In this document: one piece after another, positions 57,901 through 64,000 of the stretch | Position numbering within the stretch: the stretch's first letter is position 1 | Layout: each line of letters opens with the position of its first letter | Source: Todiramphus chloris collaris | Lineage: Eukaryota; Chordata; Aves; Coraciiformes; Alcedinidae | Assembly (NCBI GenBank): GCA_025345505.1 | Contig: JANVCC010000022.1 | Location: 32,649,602 to 32,713,601 of the forward strand | DNA length: 64,000 nucleotides | Direction of reading: 5' to 3' | The notes under the pieces: model-generated | What the model was told of the DNA's origin: nothing | What the model saw: the letters and a program-made list of their open reading frames with translations, nothing else | The model's database searches: none | Program-made: the position numbers and the translations under genes

Positions 57901-60437
57901 TTCTCTAACACCGAAATTCATTCTAAATGTACTTGTGGGCTGTTGAGTGGTTTGGGTTGTTTTCCTTTGTTGTTGCTTTTTTTTAAAGGTTAAAAAAACA
58001 AAAGTAAGGCTCTCAAGATAGAAGTGCTTCAGTAACACTGAAGACCTGTTTCCTCATCCATTAAAAAAAACGCAAAACCACTTTGGGCAAATGGACTTCA
58101 CTTTGTTTCAATCCCAAGGCATATTCCTATTACAAGTCAGTTATTACTCAGAAAAATGTTTCTTTGATGCAAGTTTCAAGCCCAACCACACACCCTTTTG
58201 TAGTATTTGTCTCAGACAGGTTAGTTGCATTTTGCAACACAAAAAGAACAGTCAGCCAATACCTTTCCAATAGCTTCTGTGTGATGCTGTGTGCATATCT
58301 GTAGCCTGCTAACCCAGTGTTGCCGTTCTTTAGCATCAGCAGCTAATGAAAGCAAACCAAAAGTATTATTTAGATGAAGACATTTCAAAGTATAGGCAAA
58401 AGACTGCTTAATTCTTTAAAACAGTCACAAGACTACCAGTCCAAAGTAATTTTTTTTAAATCTAAAGCTTGTTCAGCTGACGTCTAATTAATTATAACAT
58501 TAAATCAAGTTCAGCACAAATGGCATGTACTTTTTTTTTTTTAATTTATAAGACCAAAATAACTTGAATAAAAAAATAACTCCCTTCACATTATAATCTA
58601 ACAACATGACACATTTTCCTGGAATAGTGAGTCAGTTACCCTGAATTAGGAAGTGACAGCAAGTCTTCAAGGGAAAAAATACCAAAAGATATTGGCCCAG
58701 ATTTCCACAGTCTACAAAAATCAAGAGAATGGGCACCTATAACCACCACGAGGAGGCTAACAAATGAAACATGAGGAATAATGTAGTTCTCTGAACACAT
58801 CAACAGGGTACTTTACTTACAATGATTTAGAAAATCTTGAATCAGTACAATTTAAGGACACTGCATGAGTATTAAACCCCATTCTACATATCTGAAGCTC
58901 GTGGTCTCCTGAAAGTCAAACTCAAAGAGTATGGAGATACTCATAAAGAGGGATGGTTTCTAACTGAAGTGGGATGAAAGTTTCACATATAACTCTCATT
59001 GCAGCAGTCTGCCAAACTAGTTCTCTCGCTTTGGCCATACAGCCAAGACCAGCAGAGCTACCACGGACAAGAGCCAGGAGTGTCCTCTAGTGGAAAAATC
59101 CCCTGCCCAAGAATCCAGGTCCTACCTCTCAGTTTATACTGCTCCCCGCTGGCAGCGTTGACTGTAAAGGTATGAGAGTCTTCATCACTGGGTGAAATTA
59201 CAGCTCCAGCTAACTGCAGCGTACCCCTGGGCTTTAGATGTTTAGACTGCTCATTCACAAAGTACTCCAGCAGGCCAGCATCATTGTTTAAAACAAAAAA
59301 TCTGCAATGATAAAGCAAACACACTAAATAAAGCCAGGTCATTATTTATTTATTTAGGGGTGAGGGGGAAGGGGGGTGGAGTTGGTGGCACCAGAAGAAG
59401 TCAAGGCTTCCATTACAAGTTGGTACAGATTGGGTTGGGACTCAAAGACCCAAGTCAGTACAACCCCAAACATATGAATTATGTCCCAAGAAGATTGCAC
59501 AAAAATTGAGTTCTCAGCAATTTTTTCCTCAGAGACTAAGGATTGTACAACAGAACTGCCTGACCACAGAAGGGCACTACTGCAGGATTTGAAGAATACA
59601 AAGAATATCCTGAATCTCCAAGGCTTAACCCTTAAACTACACAAACTGAGAGAAAATACCCCCAGATACAAAACAGTTGAGATACAAAAAAATTTTTTTT
59701 TTTTAATTAAAAAACAAAAATCAAAACTGAAGTGGACATTAAGCTTCAACTATTCAGTTGAGGTTAATGTAACTGTATCAACAAATGACTGCACAAGAAT
59801 TCAGCCAGTGCGATGTGCTAAGGACTTGTCTCTTCAATATAAATTTGGTTGCACTGTGCTGCTCTAGGACCAGCAACAAGCAGCATGCCTGACCAGTTTC
59901 ACCTGTCAAAGAAAAGACAGTTATTTCAGGGGAGACAGACAGCCTAGGGAACTAAAGGGAAAAGCTTGCCTGAGTTTGAATTTTTAGTAAAGAAGTGTTA
60001 ATTTTTATTTTTTAATGATGGCATGATTTGGCATAAAGGTGAAGACTCAGCAGAAAAAAAGACAGTATTTTTAATGGAAAAGGAAAAATAAATTAACACT
60101 GTACATGCTTTTTACACATACAAGCATGATTATAAGCTACCAAATCAGTTAAATGCTTCATACTTCCTATGCATTTCTTATTCATGCCTTAATTAAATAT
60201 TATTCACCTGCATGTTAGCTTAAGCTATATCGAGAAAAGCACAAGATGCTTCCCATGAAGTTTGCTTAATAGAGAGAGAAATCCAAGCTTTATTAAACAA
60301 AATCTAAAGCATGTTAATTTAGATGCTGCAGAGACCAACTTTACTAAGAAGCACCATAAGAGACTTACCGATATTGCCAGCCAGTGACAAGATTGGTGTA
60401 TTTCATTAAGTAGCCATAAATATTTTCCATGTGATCA
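36837..60437 (-). CDS. OSBPL11: Oxysterol-binding protein-related protein 11, ORP11 (partial; 12 coding exons, first exon outside window)
   Basis: About 699 codons of a protein that is 747 residues in human. Order from the N side: PH domain (exons at 60369, 59126 and 58263), a Ser-rich linker (57196), a helical region (53598) known in the family to help ORP9-ORP11 pairing, a second linker, and the ORD lipid-transfer domain (exons from 45313 down), with the OSBP signature EQVSHHPP. Wording such as [20 protein letters not shown] and [20 protein letters not shown] matches ORP11 rather than ORP10 from memory of the human proteins. ORP11 is reported to act with ORP9 at the Golgi and endosomes, exchanging phosphatidylserine and PI4P. 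All eleven internal junctions keep frame with GT-AG introns. Confidence 0.96.
36915..38584 (-). other. OSBPL11 last intron
   Basis: 1.7 kb, containing the CR1 fragment at 38165-38475. Otherwise unremarkable AT-rich sequence. Confidence 0.85.
38165..38475 (+). mobile_element. CR1 LINE 3' fragment, + orientation
   Basis: About 310 bases with the hallmark 3' end of avian CR1: GGTGCTGGTCTCTTCTCAC, then AGAGGCTGCCCAGGGAGGTG, then a stretch like GGTTGGACTTGATCC and a final Tyr-rich tail. It is 5' truncated as usual, ends in GAATGACTCTAAG-like tail repeats, and lies antisense to OSBPL11. Clearly diverged from a consensus, so not recent. Confidence 0.88.
38585..38738 (-). CDS. OSBPL11: OSBPL11 coding exon (ORD C-terminal helix)
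   Basis: Reads [20 protein letters not shown], then [20 protein letters not shown], a charged helix matching the ORP11 C-terminal region. Donor AAAGAA|gtaagt, acceptor ttgttttgtag. Confidence 0.95.
38739..39358 (-). other. OSBPL11 intron
   Basis: 620 bp between the last two ORD exons. No repeat or other feature recognised. Confidence 0.85.
39359..39541 (-). CDS. OSBPL11: OSBPL11 coding exon (ORD)
   Basis: Reads [20 protein letters not shown], then [19 protein letters not shown] and [16 protein letters not shown]. Part of the ORD beta-barrel. Acceptor ttgctttcttag, donor CCAG|gtagag; two-base phase at both ends. Confidence 0.95.
39542..43721 (-). other. OSBPL11 intron
   Basis: 4.2 kb. Holds the CR1 fragment at 40980-41412 and short A/C-rich patches. 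The ORFs here derive from the CR1 or are chance. Confidence 0.85.
40980..41412 (-). mobile_element. CR1 LINE 3' fragment, - orientation
   Basis: About 430 bases. From left to right it reads the reverse of a CR1 3' end: AAAGACCTCTGAGATCATGA, then GGGCAGCCCATTCCAATG, GAAGTGCTTCCTGATACCC and TCCTCTTCTCCAGGCTAAAC. It is longer and better preserved than the fragment at 38165, is 5' truncated, and lies in the same sense as OSBPL11. Confidence 0.92.
43722..43908 (-). CDS. OSBPL11: OSBPL11 coding exon (ORD)
   Basis: Reads [20 protein letters not shown], then [19 protein letters not shown] and [12 protein letters not shown], a well conserved part of the ORD. Acceptor ttcctcacacag, donor CATCG|gtaaga. 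Confidence 0.96.
43909..45312 (-). other. OSBPL11 intron
   Basis: 1.4 kb. An A/C-rich low-complexity patch lies at about 44245-44335. Nothing else recognised. Confidence 0.85.
44245..44335. repeat. A/C-rich low complexity
   Basis: Runs of A broken by CC and CA (AAAACCAAACC-like). Similar patches occur at 19958-20010 and, on the other strand, 48795-48855 and 52825-52920. Confidence 0.75.
45313..45811 (-). CDS. OSBPL11: OSBPL11 large coding exon (ORD start, OSBP signature)
   Basis: 499 nt. Reads [39 protein letters not shown], and the OSBP family signature [15 protein letters not shown], then MGVTMIGEG-like end ([10 protein letters not shown]). A stretch between ([14 protein letters not shown]) is the known variable linker. 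The conserved histidine pair of the signature contacts PI4P in characterised ORPs. Acceptor ttcatttcag, donor GAGG|gtaagt. Confidence 0.97.
45812..47438 (-). other. OSBPL11 intron
   Basis: 1.6 kb with a long A-rich tract at 47020-47096 and a smaller one at 46109-46122. A 165-codon minus frame at 46885-47382 is produced by the A-rich tract and is not a gene. Confidence 0.85.
47020..47096. repeat. Poly-A low-complexity tract
   Basis: About 77 bases, mostly A, with short TTT and CC breaks. No attached element body was recognised, so it is not assigned to a retroposon. Confidence 0.85.
47439..47579 (-). CDS. OSBPL11: OSBPL11 coding exon (acidic linker)
   Basis: Encodes [20 protein letters not shown], then [20 protein letters not shown] and LGMDLTR. 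Acidic linker leading into the ORD. 141 nt, phase 0 at both ends. Acceptor ttattccag, donor AAGA|gtaagt. Confidence 0.95.
48956..48960. repeat. Target site duplication, left copy
   Basis: GACAT directly before the LTR start; the same five bases follow the LTR end at 49763-49767. The perfect match confirms both ends of the insertion. Confidence 0.75.
48961..49762 (+). mobile_element. Solo LTR of an endogenous retrovirus
   Basis: 802 bp starting TGTCCTGGTTT and ending AAATCATGACA, an imperfect terminal inverted repeat (9 of 11). Flanked by a perfect 5-bp duplication (GACAT). A TATAAAG lies at 49271-49277, supporting + orientation. No internal viral sequence is present, so it is a solo LTR left by recombination. 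Ends look whole. The 5-bp duplication suggests an ERV1- or ERVL-like avian family; age is moderate to young on the intact duplication. Confidence 0.8.
49763..49767. repeat. Target site duplication, right copy
   Basis: GACAT immediately after the terminal CA of the LTR, identical to 48956-48960. Confidence 0.75.
50457..50602 (-). CDS. OSBPL11: OSBPL11 coding exon (linker)
   Basis: Reads [20 protein letters not shown], then [16 protein letters not shown] and SCQLTR, matching the ORP11 linker. Acceptor tttgcttcag, donor AAGG|gtaagg. The first base completes a split glycine codon. Confidence 0.93.
50603..53597 (-). other. OSBPL11 intron
   Basis: 3.0 kb, AT-rich, with a T/G-rich low-complexity patch at 52825-52920. 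No genes or transposons recognised. Confidence 0.85.
53598..53799 (-). CDS. OSBPL11: OSBPL11 coding exon (helical region)
   Basis: Reads [40 protein letters not shown] and [21 protein letters not shown] predicted helical segment between PH and ORD, the region reported to mediate ORP9-ORP11 dimerisation. Acceptor gtttgacag, donor GCAG|gtgggt. Confidence 0.95.
53800..57195 (-). other. OSBPL11 intron
   Basis: 3.4 kb with T and A runs at 55450-55468 and 55669-55684. No other features recognised. Confidence 0.85.
57196..57378 (-). CDS. OSBPL11: OSBPL11 coding exon (Ser-rich linker)
   Basis: Reads [20 protein letters not shown], then [15 protein letters not shown] and [10 protein letters not shown]. 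Serine-rich with basic residues ahead of serines, the kind of linker known to be phosphorylated in ORPs. 183 nt, phase 0 both ends. Confidence 0.95.
57379..58262 (-). other. OSBPL11 intron
   Basis: 0.9 kb, AT-rich. No features recognised. Confidence 0.85.
58263..58342 (-). CDS. OSBPL11: OSBPL11 coding exon (PH domain end)
   Basis: Reads [20 protein letters not shown] then TEAIGK. Contains the C-terminal helix with the near-invariant tryptophan of PH domains. Acceptor tttcattag, donor AAAG|gtattg. Confidence 0.95.
58343..59125 (-). other. OSBPL11 intron
   Basis: 0.8 kb; T run at 58531-58543. No other features recognised. Confidence 0.85.
59126..59301 (-). CDS. OSBPL11: OSBPL11 coding exon (PH domain core)
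   Basis: Reads [20 protein letters not shown], then [20 protein letters not shown] and [13 protein letters not shown]-domain beta strands, near identical to human ORP11. Acceptor tcattgcag, donor GAG|gtagga. Confidence 0.97.
59302..60368 (-). other. OSBPL11 intron
   Basis: 1.1 kb. A 128-codon plus frame (59481-59867) is not supported as a gene. No repeats recognised. Confidence 0.85.
60369..60437 (-). CDS. OSBPL11: OSBPL11 coding exon (PH domain start)
   Basis: 69 nt reading [20 protein letters not shown], then QYR with the last codon split. First beta strands of the PH domain. Acceptor tttttaatag, donor ATCG|gtaagt. Residues before this, about 50 in human, are encoded by an exon beyond the window. 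Confidence 0.96.
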
Positions 60438-63400
60438 CTATTAAAAAAACAGAGAGAAAAGCAATCAGACAAAACCAAACAAATTTTAGATCATCCCAGC
60501 TTTTGATGATTATCCACCTGTCCTCAGAAAATGAGTTTTCAGCTTCGTTTTTAGAATGTTTTAGTAAAGCTACCAACACTTAACAGGTTTTCCAGTCTCA
60601 TTTCTAAAGTAATTCCCCAAGACACTTCAAACAGACTTACTGAACTCCAAGTAATTCCAAAGGATAATTAGTTTCACCAATACTTGAGTTTTATTCAGCA
60701 ATCACTTCTGGACACTTTTCCACTAGTTTCAGGTAATTAAAGACTTAATATCTATGCTGCTTCTGTTTCCTGCTCCCTCTTCTAAGCAACCTTTGTATTC
60801 TGGACTCCTCTTGACGCTGGTGACCAACTAGAAACAGAGCCTAGGTACAAGTACCAGCGTGGTTTTATTTATCCTTAATGCACAGAACCCTTCCCACCTA
60901 CACAAACAGTCACTTTTGAACAGATGTTCTACCTAATTCGCAGGTGCAGGCCACATCAAGATACTCGGAAATGTGGATCAGAAGCTGAAACATCTCCTCT
61001 GGCCTGGCAGGAACATCATGTAGTTTCCCTTCTAAAGCCTTAATTTGCCTCATTCACCAAAACTGAGAACCCATCAAGGGCATTCAGCATGAGGATTAAT
61101 ATCACCACTGGCAAAATGCATTGCCACTTCCGAAAATCACTTGTCCTAAAGAAGGCTTACAAGTCTCATGGTTACCACCAACTAATCGTCTTAAAACCAC
61201 AGTTTAAAGATCTGCTTTGTACTGTACATTCTCATAATTCTAGAAATGTCACCTCAACGTCCCCACCTTTTACAGCAGGGCATAATCCTACCTTGACCGC
61301 CACACTCGTGATAGACACTTCAGGTCCAGCATAAGAAAATGAAGAATTGAAACAATAACACTATTTACTCTTTAAAAGAAACTTGTATTTAAGCCATCTT
61401 ATTTAGACTTCAAATTCACATTTCTGTAGCTCATAGTCTGTTCAAGATTAAATAAAAAGTATTTAGAGTCCATTGGAGCAGCAGCCTGCCTTGGTCATTA
61501 AGAGTTCAAAGTAGGTCCATACCAGCAAAAGTGGAAAAGTGAGGAAAACCCAGATTACTAGAGCCAAGGAATCATCACCACTGGTGGCCTTTGGTTGCAA
61601 ACAGAGTTGGACTAAGTATTGGGGTAAGCTCCAAATAACAGCTGAAGCAGCTGTCTGCACCCCATTTATAGTCAGTATCACCAAATTATTTGGAGACCTG
61701 ACAATTCAATAAACAAGAGTTCAATAAATTCCATCCCAAAGGAAGCTATTTAGGGTGGCACTAATGAAGATAACCCCAGATAACCGCTGTCCTACGAATC
61801 AGTGCCGTATTGCTGTTATTCATCGACACTATTTAAGGAAGAGGCTCCAGAATGTAGATTTTGGAAGAAAAGACAAGCTGCTAATTTCTAACATTACATT
61901 TAAAGACAACAAAAGTGTTTGAGCTATCAGGGCAGCAATCAGCATTGCAGTAATGTCCTGCAAGGCAGAGCAGCCAGCAGGCCTATCTAGGAATTTAATT
62001 TCTTATAACACATTAAGTGGTAGTACAGATAAAAATAAAAGCAAGGAGAGCAGAGGGTATTCAGGACATCATATATTTTAACTGCACAGAAACACTAAAG
62101 GAGACATAACCAAACTCATCCTCTGCAGACGCCTCTCATTTGTTATTATTGGCACCCAAGGGGAGTACGGTGGAGACTTGCTCGTTATCTTAATTTAGAA
62201 GAGAATTAGGAGGTTACGTAGTCATAAATATATAAGAGCTTGGGTTTTAATCATCTGAAAATCGTCCCTTGTCACAGCTAATTGCTTTTCAGTTTTAGTG
62301 AACACAAGCTTCACCCTTGCTTTCCAGTTAGGCATTGTACGGAGCCCCGCACACTTGGGCCAGAGCTCTCCTGTTCACTCACAGCTATGTTTAATGTAAC
62401 CCAAGGGAAAAAAAAACAGAGAAATGACTTTAGTCTGCCGTGAACACAGCACAACTCTGTGTGGCCTCGGAAATCCACTCATCTGACAAGGGTAAATTAA
62501 AAAGTCTGATTAAAATCATTTGACTTTTTTTTGAGTGTGACGGGTAACAGCTGCTTAGATGGGTAAGAGCTGAGAGCTTATTTTGTCAGTCTTTGGAAAA
62601 AGTTATAAAAGGAAAGAGTCAGCAGAGAAGGGAGTGCAGCCCTTTTGGTGATGTATTTCCACATCAAAGGAGCACTTGACTCCATTTTGCCTTAATCTGC
62701 CTGTCCCTCTCCACTTGAACCTTCACTTTGACTAAACCCAAACTTTGTCAAATGCCTCCTCTTCGTTAATTACTATCTCTAGCATCAGCAGACCCAAACA
62801 TTGATGAATTCACTTAAAAACTTTGAAAACAGTGCCCAAAAGAAGTCAGAGAGATGGAGGCCAGGCAAGACAGTCACCGTCAGCACAGCCTACACTGCCA
62901 GTCTGGAAGCTGCACGTTGCAGCAAGTGATGGTGACAACGTTAAACACAGCGACCGGCCAGGTCTCAGAATCCCTAACTTTGCACACAGGGGGTCCCCAA
63001 AACCTCATCTCTCACACACAAGAGCTTCAAGTCTAAGCACAAGGTAAAGCTCAGAAGCACATTTAGCAGGTAACTCGCGATCACAAGCAAAAAGACCTCA
63101 TCTGCCTGTGTGGAATAACAACTGGAGGTGACTTAAAAATTCAAATCATATTAAAGGTGCAGCATTGTTCACACGTTAAGGAAAGGTGTAACATCCAAGA
63201 AACTCTGGGGTAGAGTGCAACTGGTATGCAAGGAATCCATTTCACAACAGTTCCCTAGGCAACACTGCCTGCAAGCAGCACGGGGGATGGAGTGGAGTGA
63301 AGATTCCACGGCCAGGCCCTGTGAGATCATGGCAGAGATGGGAACTTGATGGTCCTACAGGACTGATAAGCTGCCTGTTTGTGACCCTGTGCCAACAGCC

Positions 63401-64000
63401 TGTCAGTTTTTGACAAAGTACTGTCCTGGTGTGAACTTTGCTCATTATAATGTCATTATAATACCAAAACACACCTCATCCCAAAGGCTACCCACCTCCA
63501 AAGTGTGACTGCCCCTCATTGAGCTTGCACTGTGAGTTTTCTTCAGCTCTGTCTTTAAAAGTGAAGTGAGAGAAATTTACACCAGTCATAATAAAGGTAT
63601 TGATGACTGGAGTCACTCAAGCTCCACCTTGAAGGTAAAAATTATTATAAACATGGCTTAAGTGAGGGGGGGGTGTCAGGGAAGATGTCATCATGGACAG
63701 GTCACGGCGGATCCTATCACTGACCATCTCTGACTCCTGGGATCAGTCGAGGGGCTGAACCTCGCTTCTTCCCCCCTTAGGGCACCGTTGGGTAAGATCC
63801 AGACTTTGCAAGTGTCTCCCCAAGAAACTTAGCGATTTTACTGAGCTGCTCTTCAATCTAACGTGCTTTGTGTATCTGCACGTGCTTTCAGACAGGGGAT
63901 TTATCACTGGCAAGCCACAAAAACCTGTACCTCTGTTGATTTCAGTGAACTGCGCTCTTCATGCTGCTGGTTGCACAAGTTCTCTCATCAGGTGACGCCG
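60438..64000 (-). other. OSBPL11 intron 1 (partial)
   Basis: At least 3.6 kb. No exon matching the ORP11 N-terminus and no CpG-rich promoter is visible before the right edge, so the first exon lies further on. A possible LTR starts at 63422. Confidence 0.8.
63422..64000 (+). mobile_element. Possible endogenous retrovirus LTR, running off the right edge
   Basis: Begins TGTCCTGG, as does the solo LTR at 48961. It carries a TTTAAAAG box (63553-63560) and an AATAAA (63590-63595) in the order expected of an LTR. The rest does not align with the solo LTR by eye, so it would be a different family. No end or target duplication can be seen, so the call is tentative. Confidence 0.28.

Noticed and set aside
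1-64000. CRISPR arrays, tRNA or rRNA genes, bacterial-type operons
   Set aside because: None seen on either strand; the window is vertebrate nuclear DNA.

Overview
The window is vertebrate and almost certainly bird DNA. The evidence is two CR1 LINE 3' ends of the avian type, an avian-style endogenous retrovirus solo LTR, short introns, and proteins that read as close homologues of known vertebrate genes. Species cannot be fixed from the sequence; a neoavian such as a songbird is a guess from the LTR.

There are two clear protein-coding genes, arranged tail to tail. On the + strand, positions 343-32276 hold all seven coding exons of a TGF-beta type II receptor paralogue (called here TGFBR2L, 565 residues). 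It has a signal peptide, a 12-cysteine extracellular domain, one membrane helix and a complete serine/threonine kinase domain. On the - strand, 60437 down to 36837 holds twelve coding exons of OSBPL11 (ORP11), an oxysterol-binding-protein-related lipid transfer protein with PH and ORD domains. Only its first coding exon is missing and should lie beyond the right edge. All exon junctions in both genes keep frame. Every intron is GT-AG except TGFBR2L intron 4, which is GC-AG.

The pairing is informative. In mammals TGFBR2 lies near OSBPL10 on human 3p, so a TGFBR2 paralogue next to OSBPL11 looks like the other half of an old duplicated block. Its ligand-contact surface differs from classical TGFBR2 at several positions while its kinase is conserved.

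TGFBR2L intron 1 is 18.6 kb, and on its - strand there is a series of short exon-like open stretches with splice signals (about 934-990, 2114-2297, 7395-7459, 8988-9084, 10819-10903, 16925-16979, plus 21645-21724 in intron 2). Several join in phase. They may belong to an unrecognised gene antisense to the receptor. This is the most novel signal here, but it is unproven.

The rest is intronic or intergenic. It holds a + oriented CR1 at 38165-38475, a - oriented CR1 at 40980-41412, a solo LTR with a perfect 5-bp target duplication at 48961-49762, a possible second LTR running off the right edge, and low-complexity A/T tracts. No tRNA, rRNA, CRISPR array or bacterial-type feature was seen.
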